A stretch of DNA of 64,000 bases from Dehalococcoidia bacterium. GTDB lineage: Bacteria > Chloroflexota > Dehalococcoidia > Lucifugimonadales > Lucifugimonadaceae. The position numbers and the translations under genes are program-made. The notes below the pieces were generated by a model. The model saw only the letters and a list, made by a program, of their open reading frames with translations, made no database searches and had not been told where the DNA came from. This document shows positions 55,404 through 63,646 of the stretch, in pieces. The DNA is taken from positions 1 to 64,000 of the forward strand of contig SHXW01000007.1 in assembly GCA_009693115.1 (NCBI GenBank), written 5' to 3'. Every line of letters begins with the position of its first letter. The stretch's first letter is position 1.

Positions 55404-55909
55404 TAAAGAGCCTCCGGCGGGTCAGCGGTGATGACCCCGGCCTTGACGTCTATCTCTTTGATGACGTCCCCTATGGCGGGGACGAGGATTTCGTTGCCTC
55501 CCGCCTCGGGCACGACGACATATACATCGTTACCGGGCGTCTCAAGTATCTCTTTGACCCTTCCCAGTGTCCTGCCTTCAGTGGTTACGACGAGAAGCCC
55601 GATGATCTGATAGTGGTAATAAATCCCCTCTGGGGCAGGCGGCAGGGCACTTTCGAGGATCTCCAGGTCCAACCCACGAAATGTTTCAGCCTGTTCGGGT
55701 GTCTCGATCCCTGCGAAGGTCAGGGCAAGCCCGCTTCCCACTTTCCGCACTCTTGCGATTTCGTACTGTTCAACTCCTGCGAATACCTTTGAACCTGCCA
55801 TCAGGGCAGGGGAGTTGTGCGAATACGGCGTGACAATAACAGATCCGTCCAAGCCCCATGGCCTGCGAGCCTTCGCGATGGCCACGCGTTGGCCTGTGGA
55901 TGCAGTCAT
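55403..55909 (-). CDS. rimM: Ribosome maturation factor RimM
   Basis: 168 residues. The N-terminal RimM barrel has VAIAKARRPWGLDGSVIVTP (family GxxGxxG-like element is altered) and VFAGVEQYEIARVRKVGSGL, ending in the central GLDLEILESALP. The C-terminal PRC barrel has YYHYQIIGLLVVTTEGRTLG and NDVYVVVPEAGGNEILVPAI. RimM binds uS19 and helps assemble the 30S head. It lies third in rpsP-khpA-rimM-yebC. The usual next genes trmD and rplS are not here. Confidence 0.92.
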   Translation of the reverse strand: MTASTGQRVAIAKARRPWGLDGSVIVTPYSHNSPALMAGSKVFAGVEQYEIARVRKVGSGLALTFAGIETPEQAETFRGLDLEILESALPPAPEGIYYHYQIIGLLVVTTEGRTLGRVKEILETPGNDVYVVVPEAGGNEILVPAIGDVIKEIDVKAGVITADPPEAL

Positions 55910-55987
55910 AATTGTGCATGGCCTGCCACCGGTCGGGCTCGCTTGTTGTGGGGCCCGGGCGTCCTGGTGCGAGTCGTGCTGTTTGGG

Positions 55988-56230
55988 CTAGACGATTTCG
56001 AGGGTCACTCTCTCGCCAGCCTTGACGGCGGCTACACGCAACAGGGATCGGAGCGCCTGCGCCACGCGCCCATCGCGCCCGATCACCTTGCCCTTATCCT
56101 TCTCGTCAACCTCGAGGATGATCATCCTGTGGTTGGCGTCCAACTGTTCTGTGACCTTGACGGCGTCCGGGTTGCTTGCGAGAGCTCTGGCGACGTACTC
56201 AACCATCTCGCGCATCACTATCTCAGCCAA
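55988..56230 (-). CDS. khpA: KH-domain RNA-binding protein KhpA
   Basis: 80 residues of a single KH domain: MVEYVARALASNPDAVKVTE, then KDKGKVIGRDGRVAQALRSL, with the GxxG loop GRDG. This is the KhpA/YlqC family, which acts with KhpB in RNA binding and cell-size control in Gram-positive bacteria. It lies ten bases downstream of rpsP, the usual neighbour. Confidence 0.93.
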   Translation of the reverse strand: MAEIVMREMVEYVARALASNPDAVKVTEQLDANHRMIILEVDEKDKGKVIGRDGRVAQALRSLLRVAAVKAGERVTLEIV

Positions 56231-56240
56231 CGGTCTACAC

Positions 56241-56483
56241 CTACTTCAGGATGCCTTGCTTCTTAAGGAGCATGGCGACAGACTCTGATGGCTGGGCTCC
56301 GTTTTTGAGCCACTTCTGCACCTTGTCAGAGTCAATGTTGATCAGGGGCGGGTTGGGGATGGGGTCATATGTGCCAACCAGTTCAATGAACGCGCCATCG
56401 CGGGCAGCCTGCTGGTTGGCGACAACGATGCGGTAGAAGGGGCGGCTGTTGGTGCCATGCCGCCGAAGCCTGATTCGGACCAT
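56241..56483 (-). CDS. rpsP: Ribosomal protein bS16
   Basis: 80 residues with the full family sequence: MVRIRLRRHGTNSRPFYRIV, VANQQAARDGAFIELVGTYD and SDKVQKWLKNGAQPSESVA. A small-subunit protein and first gene of the rpsP-khpA-rimM-yebC cluster. It diverges from the molybdopterin gene across 265 bases. Confidence 0.97.
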   Translation of the reverse strand: MVRIRLRRHGTNSRPFYRIVVANQQAARDGAFIELVGTYDPIPNPPLINIDSDKVQKWLKNGAQPSESVAMLLKKQGILK

Positions 56484-56748
56484 TCTTGAGAGTCTCCGGT
56501 GATATCCGCCGCCCTGAGCCGAAAGTGAATATCAAGACCGAGCGTGGTTTGTGGGCGGCTGGTTTGCCAGCGCTGCGGCCAAACACCAATTCTATTTGGC
56601 GGTGTTCCAAGGTGTCAAAGGTGAGCGGCGGATTTCGTCACCTGACTATCCTGTCACATGTGCGCCGAGGGGGATCCTTCGATACGGATGTTATACTCAG
56701 CCCGAGTTCAAATTGAATTCAGTAATAGTCTAGTGCGGGCTGTCTGGG

Positions 56749-57510
56749 ATGCCTTCTGTCAAGTCTCGACGCCCGGCTGTGCGTACAGGATCTGCCACGT
56801 CTGGGATGCGTGTCAGCGTGCGTCTGTTCGCAGGCCTCCGTGAACGCGCGGGTACGTCCAACGTCGAAGTGGAGCTCCTGGACGGCGCGACCGTAAGTGA
56901 CGCCCTCAATGCGGCGCAGAGTGCGGTGCCTGGCGAGTGGAGATTACCAACGAAGGTCATGCTGGCTGTCAATGGGGAGTACGCGGAGGCGGGGACCCTT
57001 TTGAAGGCAGGCGATGAGGTTGCCGTTATTCCGCCCGTGAGCGGTGGCAGCCCGGATCTGCCTGTAGGGGATGGGGAAATGGTCTTGATCACAAGCCAGC
57101 CCCTTGACCCTGCGCCTCTGGCATCGCTTGTCCGCACAGACCGGGACGGGGCCGTCGTGACTTTCCTGGGTATGACTCGCGACCACAACGATGGGCGGAA
57201 GGTGGAGTACCTCGAATATGAGGCCTACCAGCCGATGGCTGGACGGAAGATCGCGGAGATCATCGTTGAGATGAAGGTGAAGTGGGAGATCGGCCGTGTG
57301 GCCGTCGCCCACAGGACGGGTCGTGTGGGCATCGGCGAGACGAGCATGGTATTGGCGGTGAGCGCTCCTCACCGCAGGCCAGCGTTTGAGGCTGCCTTGT
57401 ATTTTGTTGACCGTTTGAAGGAAGTTGTCCCGATTTGGAAAAAAGAATACTTCGAGGGCGGCGAGATGTGGGTTGGCGATACACCAGGAGCAGGAAGCCA
57501 GGCCAAATAG
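56749..57510 (+). CDS. MoaD-MoaE fusion (molybdopterin synthase)
   Basis: 253 residues from the first ATG, or 234 from the ATG at 56806, where the MoaD domain starts (MRVSVRLFAGLRERAG). MoaD, a ubiquitin-like sulfur carrier, spans about 20-100 and ends in VIPPVSGG (Gly99-Gly100). MoaE spans about 110-245 and has FLGMTRDHNDGRKVEYLEYE, VAVAHRTGRVGIGE and VPIWKKEYFEGGEMWVG, with the Lys-Lys implicated in catalysis. The pair converts precursor Z to molybdopterin. In this fusion the Gly-Gly is internal, so release of MoaD by cleavage, as reported for mycobacterial MoaX, is expected before thiocarboxylate formation. Confidence 0.92.
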   Translation: MPSVKSRRPAVRTGSATSGMRVSVRLFAGLRERAGTSNVEVELLDGATVSDALNAAQSAVPGEWRLPTKVMLAVNGEYAEAGTLLKAGDEVAVIPPVSGGSPDLPVGDGEMVLITSQPLDPAPLASLVRTDRDGAVVTFLGMTRDHNDGRKVEYLEYEAYQPMAGRKIAEIIVEMKVKWEIGRVAVAHRTGRVGIGETSMVLAVSAPHRRPAFEAALYFVDRLKEVVPIWKKEYFEGGEMWVGDTPGAGSQAK

Positions 57511-57711
57511 CGCGGGGGACAAGCGACTTGAAGCGCTTTCAGACTACCGCCTGGCGATTGGCCCTACGGTCACTTTTGCCGTCGTCCATTCCAACAGTGT
57601 GTCCTGGATCATGATTCGTTCTCCCTCACCGTCGCCCGGGCCAAAGGGCACCCTGCTGGCAAAGGGGACTTAGGGGAATATCTAGGGATTTGACCGGTCA
57701 GTGAGCAGAAC

Positions 57712-58671
57712 ATGACCCCCAAGCCGTCCCTGACTCTCAACAACGGCGTGCCTGCCGGGGTGATCAGCGTCCGCAACGTCGTGAAGCGATACGGCAATAT
57801 CACCGTGGTGGACGGCGTTTCGTTCGATGTTGGCCGGGGCGAGACGTATGGCCTGCTCGGGCCGAACGGCGCGGGCAAGACGAGCACGATGCGGATGCTT
57901 GGCGCTGCCTCGCCGTTGACCTCCGGGAGCATGTCTGTCGCCGGGTTTGACGTGGTGTCTCAAGGCAGGGATGCCCGCCAGGTGATGGGGATTGTGACGC
58001 AGAGAGACGGGTTGGACAGCGATCTGCCGGTCCGCCACAACCTTGAGGTCTACGGATACATGTCAGGCTTAAGTCGCGGGGCGGCGCGCTCCCGTGCAAC
58101 CGAGGTATTGGAGTTCTTTGGCCTGTTGGAACGGGAGAAGGATGACATTGACGCTCTCTCGGGTGGTATGAAAAGGCGGCTGGCGATTGCGCGGGCCTTC
58201 ATGCCCAGACCGCGCGTGATGGTGCTGGACGAGCCGACGACGGGGCTGGATCCGCAGAGCAGGAACCGGGTCTGGGAGCAGTTGACAGTCCTCAAGTCGT
58301 CTGGAGTAACGATATTGATGTCCACGCACTATATGGAGGAAGCGGCGACGCTCTGCGACCGCGTGGCGGTGATGGATCACGGCCGCATACTCGATGAAGG
58401 GACCCCGGATGAGCTGATCGCCCGGCATGCGGGGTCGGAGGTGGCTCAGGTGCGGACGAACGCGTCATCGCGCCTTGCGGTGCTCGACGCGCTCAAAGCG
58501 TCCGGATATCAGTTTTTTGAGGTGGGCGCGGTGATTAACGTCAGTTCCAAGAACGGCGAGCGTGCTGGATTGGACTTTTCGGAGCTGAACGGTGTCAGGC
58601 TGTCGTACAGGGCCGCGACGCTTGAAGATGTCTTCCTCGCACTTACCGGGCGTGAATTGAGGGACGAATGA
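57712..58671 (+). CDS. ABC transporter ATP-binding protein (NodI/DrrA type)
   Basis: 319 residues. Walker A LLGPNGAGKTSTMRML (about 50-64), Q-loop VTQRDGLD, signature LSGGMKRRLAIARA (about 147-160), Walker B VMVLDEPTTGLDPQ, and H-loop MSTHYMEEA. After about residue 230 comes a C-terminal region of the DrrA type. It energises the ABC-2 permease whose ATG overlaps its stop (ATGA). Known relatives export drugs, polysaccharide or nodulation factors; the substrate here is not shown. Confidence 0.94.
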   Translation: MTPKPSLTLNNGVPAGVISVRNVVKRYGNITVVDGVSFDVGRGETYGLLGPNGAGKTSTMRMLGAASPLTSGSMSVAGFDVVSQGRDARQVMGIVTQRDGLDSDLPVRHNLEVYGYMSGLSRGAARSRATEVLEFFGLLEREKDDIDALSGGMKRRLAIARAFMPRPRVMVLDEPTTGLDPQSRNRVWEQLTVLKSSGVTILMSTHYMEEAATLCDRVAVMDHGRILDEGTPDELIARHAGSEVAQVRTNASSRLAVLDALKASGYQFFEVGAVINVSSKNGERAGLDFSELNGVRLSYRAATLEDVFLALTGRELRDE

Positions 58672-59483
58672 ACCCAGTTGCTGTGCTCATCCGGCCGCAG
58701 GGCACGGGCGCAGTGTTTGCCGGCGTGCGCCTGCGGACCGTGGCCGCCGTTTGGCTGCGGCACGGCCTGGTATTTGCGCGCTTGTGGCGCCTCGTCGTCA
58801 CGTGGGTGCTGGTCGAGCCGCTGTTTGTGCTGGCTGCGATGACCCTCGGCGTCGGGAAACTGGTGGGTGATGTTGAGCCGGGCTTGAGCTACGCAGTGTT
58901 CGTCGCGCCCGGGGTGATCATCGGCAACGCCATGTTTCACGCCATATTCACAGCATCGTGGGACCTTTACCACCGGGTCTCAGGGGGCCAGTGCGAGGCG
59001 CAGTTGACCGCGCCTGTGACCATCACGGAGATCGCTCTGGGGGAGATGGCGTGGGCCACGACCCGTGCACTGCTCACGACTGCCTCCGTGGGAGCGGTCG
59101 CCGCGCTAATGGGGCAATTCGACTCGCCATGGGCCGTGGGGATCTTGGTCGCGGCGTTCCTCGTCGGTCTGGAGTTCGGAGCGCTCGGGATGATCTTCGC
59201 CGCGGTCTCCCCGAATACGCACATGCTCTCGCTGGTCTTCACAGTGATCGCTACGCCGATGTTCTTCTTCAGCGGAGGGTTCTTTCCCATAGTGAATTTG
59301 CCAGGCTGGCTGCAACCTTTGGCCTGGGCGTTACCGTTGACGCCAGGCGTGCATCTGGCCCGTGGCTTTACAACTGGGGACTTCTCAGTCACTCACTTAT
59401 GGTCGGCGCTTTACATGCTCGGCTTTACGGCGGCGGTATTCCCGGTATCGGTCTGGCTGCTGAAGCGGCGGCTGATCAAGTGA
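58668..59483 (+). CDS. ABC-2 type permease (NodJ/DrrB type)
   Basis: 271 residues with six membrane helices: WRLVVTWVLVEPLFVLAAM, GLSYAVFVAPGVIIGNAMFH, PWAVGILVAAFLVGLEFGAL, FTVIATPMFFFSGGFFPIVN, followed by LPGWLQPLAWALPLTPGVHL, the ABC2-membrane signature of NodJ-like exporters. It forms the membrane half of the exporter with the preceding ATPase, to which it is translationally coupled. Confidence 0.94.
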   Translation: MNPVAVLIRPQGTGAVFAGVRLRTVAAVWLRHGLVFARLWRLVVTWVLVEPLFVLAAMTLGVGKLVGDVEPGLSYAVFVAPGVIIGNAMFHAIFTASWDLYHRVSGGQCEAQLTAPVTITEIALGEMAWATTRALLTTASVGAVAALMGQFDSPWAVGILVAAFLVGLEFGALGMIFAAVSPNTHMLSLVFTVIATPMFFFSGGFFPIVNLPGWLQPLAWALPLTPGVHLARGFTTGDFSVTHLWSALYMLGFTAAVFPVSVWLLKRRLIK

Positions 59484-59692
59484 TGTGTGCCCGGCTGGCA
59501 GCCTTTTGGTGTACGGGTTATGCAACGGATGCACTTCCCATCAGTATTGGAGGAAAAATGAGAGGATCCGGCACGGGCCTGCTCGACAATTCGTGCATGA
59601 CTCTCCTGCCGCGATGTTGCGGCCGAATTCGCAGGGCGGCTATGCTTGAGGGGTGAGGCTCCGTGGGACGCTGCCTCGGACTTGACCGGAGC

Positions 59693-59786
59693 GGAGGGGT
59701 CGCATAGTGGTCTAGTGCGCCCGCCTGCTAAGTGGGTTGGGGTAAGTAATTGCCCCTCGCGGGTTCGAATCCCGCTCCCTCCGCCA
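59693..59786 (+). tRNA. tRNA-Ser (GCU anticodon)
   Basis: Acceptor GGAGGGG pairs with TCCCTCC (one G-U) and the 3' CCA is encoded. The anticodon arm CCCGC/GTGGG carries GCT at 59727-59729. A long variable arm (GGGG..CCCC) marks a class II serine tRNA. The T arm is GCGGG-TTCGAAT-CCCGC. It decodes AGC/AGU and lies upstream of miaB. Confidence 0.95.
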
Positions 59787-59861
59787 GTACCAATCCGGCC
59801 CCCGGCACCATCCATATATAGCGCAGAGGAACACAGATTGGATCGGCGGGGGATACGGAAA

Positions 59862-59890
59862 GGGATTCTGCGCTGCTTTCAGAATGACAG
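59862..59890. repeat. Dispersed short repeat, second copy (GGGATTCTGCGCTGC type)
   Basis: Matches 5777-5804 at most positions (GGGATTC, CGCTGC, TTTCAGAATGACAGG). It lies between the tRNA and miaB. Function unknown. Confidence 0.5.
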
Positions 59891-59970
59891 GGTCGGGACT
59901 TTTCGAGCATCCTTGACCCTCTACCGTAGGCAGGGGGCACCGAGATGCAGCAGCCCAAATTAGCGGGAAG

Positions 59971-61365
59971 ATGACTACCTATCACGTCTGGACAGTAGGG
60001 TGTCAGATGAACAAGTCCGACTCCGAGCGACTGGAGAGCGGACTGAAGCAACTTGGCCTCGAAGCGGTCGAGTTGCCAGAGCAGGCTGATGTGGTTGTGA
60101 TGAATACGTGCGTGGTGCGGCAGGCGGCGGAAGATACGGCGACAGGGATGCTGGGCAAGCTGAAGCCGGTCAAGCAGGCGCACCCGGACAGAATCATCGC
60201 CGTGATGGGGTGCATGGTCGGGCCGAAGCACGACGACTTGAAGCGGCGCTTTCCTCAGGTTGACGTCTGGGCCAGGCCGCAGGAGTTTGATGCCATCTTG
60301 CGCGCTGTGGGCGGCAAGGTTGGAGTTGATGCCGAAGGGTGTCTGTCGAACCTTGTCCCGGCAGAGCCGCACATCGCCACGTATGTGCCGATCGTCCACG
60401 GGTGCGACAAGTTCTGCACCTTCTGCATCATCCCCTATCGCCGCGGCCGCGAGGTCAGCCGGAGCGTGGACGAACTCGTGCATGAGTGCGGTGTTCTTGT
60501 GGCACGCGGGGTGCGAGAAGTCACTCTCCTTGGCCAGAACGTGGACTCGTACGGGCACGACCTCCGGCCACGCCAGGACCTGGCGGACCTCCTAGAAGCA
60601 ATCGAGGCCGTTGACGGGCTGGAACGCATCCGGTTTTTGACTTCGCACCCCAACGATATGTCGTCGCGCATCATCCAGGCGGTGCGCGACCTGCCCAAGG
60701 TGTGCGAGAACGTGAACCTGCCGTTCCAGGCGGGTGATGACAAGGTGCTGGCGGACATGCGCCGCGGGTACACACGCGGGCAGTTCATGGACAAGATCGC
60801 CGAGATCAGACAGACGGTGCCAGGGGTGACGCTGACGACGGACTTGATCGTCGGCTTCCCCGGCGAGACAGCGGCACAATTTGAGCAGTCTCTTGATCTG
60901 CTAGAGGCGGTGCGCTTCGACAAGGTGCATGCCGCGATGTATTCGGAGCGGCCGGGTACGGTGGCTTCCCGCCGAATGCCGGACGTACTTCCGCAGGCCG
61001 AAAAGAAGCGGCGGCTCGCGGCTGTTAATGATGTACAGGAGCGCGTGCAGACGGAATTGAACGCCGCATATATGGGGCGTGAATACGATGTCCTGATCGA
61101 CGGCCGGACCCGGGGCAGAATGCAGGGGCGTACGAGAGGCGATAAACTCGTTTATATAAATCCTGAGCCTGCAGGTCAGGAAATAGCCACCCGCAATGGC
61201 GGTGGCGCACATGAAATTGGCGATATGGTGCGTTTGAAGATCACGGCTTCTTCGCCGTGGTCTCTTGAGGGGACAGACGTGGGCCTCGCCCGCTCCTTAG
61301 CTCCTGACCTGCGGAAATCAGAGTGCGTGGGCGAAAAGAGCAAAGTGGGGGCGACGGCCGTATGA
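59971..61365 (+). CDS. miaB: tRNA-2-methylthio-N6-isopentenyladenosine synthase MiaB
   Basis: 464 residues. The N-terminal UPF0004 domain has cluster cysteines C11, C47 and C81 (TVGCQMN, MNTCVVR, VMGCMVG). The radical-SAM triad is C145, C149 and C152 (HGCDKFCTFC). TLLGQNVDSYG, TSHPNDMS, LPFQAGDDKVLADMRRGYTR and a C-terminal TRAM domain (about 375-435) follow. It methylthiolates A37 of tRNAs reading U-start codons, using two [4Fe-4S] clusters. The C-terminal 25 residues are non-conserved. Its stop overlaps nadA (ATGA). Confidence 0.95.
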   Translation: MTTYHVWTVGCQMNKSDSERLESGLKQLGLEAVELPEQADVVVMNTCVVRQAAEDTATGMLGKLKPVKQAHPDRIIAVMGCMVGPKHDDLKRRFPQVDVWARPQEFDAILRAVGGKVGVDAEGCLSNLVPAEPHIATYVPIVHGCDKFCTFCIIPYRRGREVSRSVDELVHECGVLVARGVREVTLLGQNVDSYGHDLRPRQDLADLLEAIEAVDGLERIRFLTSHPNDMSSRIIQAVRDLPKVCENVNLPFQAGDDKVLADMRRGYTRGQFMDKIAEIRQTVPGVTLTTDLIVGFPGETAAQFEQSLDLLEAVRFDKVHAAMYSERPGTVASRRMPDVLPQAEKKRRLAAVNDVQERVQTELNAAYMGREYDVLIDGRTRGRMQGRTRGDKLVYINPEPAGQEIATRNGGGAHEIGDMVRLKITASSPWSLEGTDVGLARSLAPDLRKSECVGEKSKVGATAV

Positions 61366-62570
61366 CCACTCAGAAGACTGTGATTCCGATCACGGAGCTT
61401 GAGCAGTCTGCATTCTGCCAGACAGAAGGCAACCTGCGGACGAAGACTCTAGAAGAGGAGTTCCGTGCAGGTGTTCGTTGGCAGAAGGTCCCTGCACGCT
61501 ACCTGAAACTCTCTGTGGCCGAACTGGACCGTGGCATTGCCGAGGCGCGCTCCGCACTGGGCGGGACAACCATAGTTCTCGGACACCATTACCAGCGCGA
61601 GGACATAATCAAGTACGCCGACTTCCGCGGCGACTCTTACAAGCTCTCCAAGATGGCCGCACAGACGCGGGATGCCCGTGTGATTGTGTTCTGTGGCGTT
61701 CACTTCATGGCCGAGACGGCGGACATCCTGGCCGGGTCTGGCCAGACGGTGATCCTGCCGAACATGGCCGCCGGCTGCTCGATGGCCGATATGGCCCGCA
61801 CGGATGACGCCGAGGACTGTTGGGCCGACCTCGCCTCTGTTCTTGGCGGAGTTGCTGGCGAGATCATTCCTGTCACCTATATGAACTCGACTGCCGCCAT
61901 CAAGGCACTTTGTGGCCGCAACGGCGGTCTGGTCTGTACCTCCAGCAACGCCGCCGAGGCCTTCAAATGGGCCTTCGCCCGCGGCAAACGCATCCTATTT
62001 CTGCCCGACCAACATCTGGGCCGTAATACCGGTTTCAAGATGGGCATACCACTTGACGAGATGGTTCTGTGGAGCCCGTTCCGCCCGATGGGCGGCCTGG
62101 CGCCCGACCAGATCAGGAAGGCGAAGGTCATCCTTTGGCAGGGCCACTGCTCAGTGCATACCCGCTTCACGGTAGAGCAAATCAGGATGGCCCGCGAGCA
62201 ATACCCAGGCGTGAAGGTATTGGTCCACCCAGAGTGCACACTCGATGTGATCAAGGCGGCGGATCTAAATGGGTCGACCGAGTTCATCGCGAAGACCATT
62301 GGCGCCGCGCCTCCAGGGTCCATCTGGGCTATCGGAACCGAGATCAACCTCGTTAACCGGCTTGCTCATGAATATCCCGACAGGAAGATCTTCTGTCTGG
62401 ACCCGATAGTGTGCCCCTGCGCAACGATGTACCGAATACACCCGGCTTACCTGCTATGGGTATTGGAAGGCCTGATGACCGGCCTGGTGATTAACAGGGT
62501 GCATGTGTCTGAACCTACCCGCGGGCAGGCGTTGCTTGCCCTTGAACGGATGCTTGAAGTAGGCGGATAA
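61362..62570 (+). CDS. nadA: Quinolinate synthase A
   Basis: 402 residues from the ATG at 61362 that overlaps the miaB stop; the frame is open upstream but only as miaB shadow. A full-length NadA: TIVLGHHYQREDIIKYADFR, VFCGVHFMAETADIL with the first cluster Cys, VTYMNSTAAIKALCG with the next, VLVHPECTLDV, TEFIAKTIGAAPPGSIWAIG, and a last cysteine motif DPIVCPCATMYRIHPAYLLW. It condenses iminoaspartate with dihydroxyacetone phosphate to quinolinate, using a [4Fe-4S] cluster. The partner nadB is not in the window. Confidence 0.95.
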   Translation: MTTQKTVIPITELEQSAFCQTEGNLRTKTLEEEFRAGVRWQKVPARYLKLSVAELDRGIAEARSALGGTTIVLGHHYQREDIIKYADFRGDSYKLSKMAAQTRDARVIVFCGVHFMAETADILAGSGQTVILPNMAAGCSMADMARTDDAEDCWADLASVLGGVAGEIIPVTYMNSTAAIKALCGRNGGLVCTSSNAAEAFKWAFARGKRILFLPDQHLGRNTGFKMGIPLDEMVLWSPFRPMGGLAPDQIRKAKVILWQGHCSVHTRFTVEQIRMAREQYPGVKVLVHPECTLDVIKAADLNGSTEFIAKTIGAAPPGSIWAIGTEINLVNRLAHEYPDRKIFCLDPIVCPCATMYRIHPAYLLWVLEGLMTGLVINRVHVSEPTRGQALLALERMLEVGG

Positions 62571-62645
62571 CCGTCCCCAAACGGAAACGTTCCGGTATTC
62601 AGGGGAGGCTATCTTTTCAGTTTGGGCTTCTCCCTCACCCTGCAT

Positions 62646-62664
62646 CCTCTCCCAGAGGGAGAGG
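62646..62664. repeat. Palindromic repeat CCTCTCCC/GGGAGAGG between nadA and nadC
   Basis: CCTCTCCC (62646-62653) and GGGAGAGG (62657-62664) with a three-base loop, preceded by CTCCCTCACCC. Same family as the copies at 4329, 4375, 5255 and 35086. It sits 35 bases before the nadC start, so it may affect mRNA between the two genes. Confidence 0.8.
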
Positions 62665-62697
62665 AGATTATCCCGCCATGACAGGACGAAGACGAGA

Positions 62698-63549
62698 TTG
62701 CTGATACCGGCCCGCATCCTTGAAGAGGTCATTGACCGCGCTCTGGCGGAGGACACCGCCAACGGCGATGTCACCACGTCCGCCCTCGTATCGCGGCTCA
62801 TCGAGGGCAACGCCAGCTTCACCGCCCGTGAGCCGGGGATCCTTGCGGGCGTGGATGTGGCTCTGGCTGTGTGCCGCCGAGTGGACGCCAAACTGGCGGT
62901 CTCCGCAAAGCTATTGGACGGGCAACGGCTCGAGGGCGGTGAGACGGTTGCCACAGTCTCCGGCTCGATGGCTTCAATCCTCATGGCTGAGCGCACGGCG
63001 CTGAACTTCATCCAGCGCATGAGCGGCATCGCAACAATGACGGCAGGCTTTGTGGATGCAGTGAAAGGCACGGATGCGGCAATAGTTGACACGCGCAAGA
63101 CGGCGCCCGGTCTACGGACACTGGACAAATACGCGGTGACGATGGGCGGCGGCAGGAACCACAGGATGAATCTGGCCGATGGTGTGCTGATCAAAGACAA
63201 CCACATCGCCGCTCTCCAGAAGGAAGGGTTCACACTGGAGCAGATCATCAAGTTGGCGAGGGCCAAGGCGCCGCACACAGTGAAGGTGGAGGTGGAAGTG
63301 GAATCCATCGCCGCGGTCAGGGTGGCGGTGAATGCGGGCGCTGACATCATCATGCTGGATAACATGACGATCCCGCAGATGCGGGAGGCGGTGAGGTTGG
63401 TGAACGGGAAGTGCCTGGTCGAGGCGTCTGGCGGGGTGAAGTTGGAGAAAGTACGCCAGATCGCAGAGACAGGCGTGGACCTGATCTCGGTCGGTGCGCT
63501 AACGCACTCAGTGATGGCGCTGGACATCGGCCTCGATTACGAGGAATAG
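62698..63549 (+). CDS. nadC: Quinolinate phosphoribosyltransferase
   Basis: 283 residues with a TTG start. N-terminal AEDTANGDVTTSALV and FTAREPGILAGVDVA, then LNFIQRMSGIATMTAGFVDA and the core DTRKTAPGLRTLDKYAVTMG with GGRNHRMNLADGVLIKDNHI, followed by KVEVEVES, MLDNMTIPQMREAV and ISVGALTHSVMALDIGLDY. It makes nicotinate mononucleotide from quinolinate and PRPP. It follows nadA in the same direction with 127 bases between, holding one palindromic repeat. Confidence 0.95.
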   Translation: MLIPARILEEVIDRALAEDTANGDVTTSALVSRLIEGNASFTAREPGILAGVDVALAVCRRVDAKLAVSAKLLDGQRLEGGETVATVSGSMASILMAERTALNFIQRMSGIATMTAGFVDAVKGTDAAIVDTRKTAPGLRTLDKYAVTMGGGRNHRMNLADGVLIKDNHIAALQKEGFTLEQIIKLARAKAPHTVKVEVEVESIAAVRVAVNAGADIIMLDNMTIPQMREAVRLVNGKCLVEASGGVKLEKVRQIAETGVDLISVGALTHSVMALDIGLDYEE

Positions 63550-63646
63550 GCGATGTAAGATCGGCCTTACATTCACCACCCGCCTTGGAGAAGGTGTTTC
63601 AAGTGGAGGCGTGAACGGGCCTCCGTTGCTGTGGAACGAGCGGCAT

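Noticed and set aside
59693-59786. tRNA-Sec rather than tRNA-Ser
   Set aside because: The anticodon is GCT, not TCA, and the acceptor arm has the normal seven pairs.
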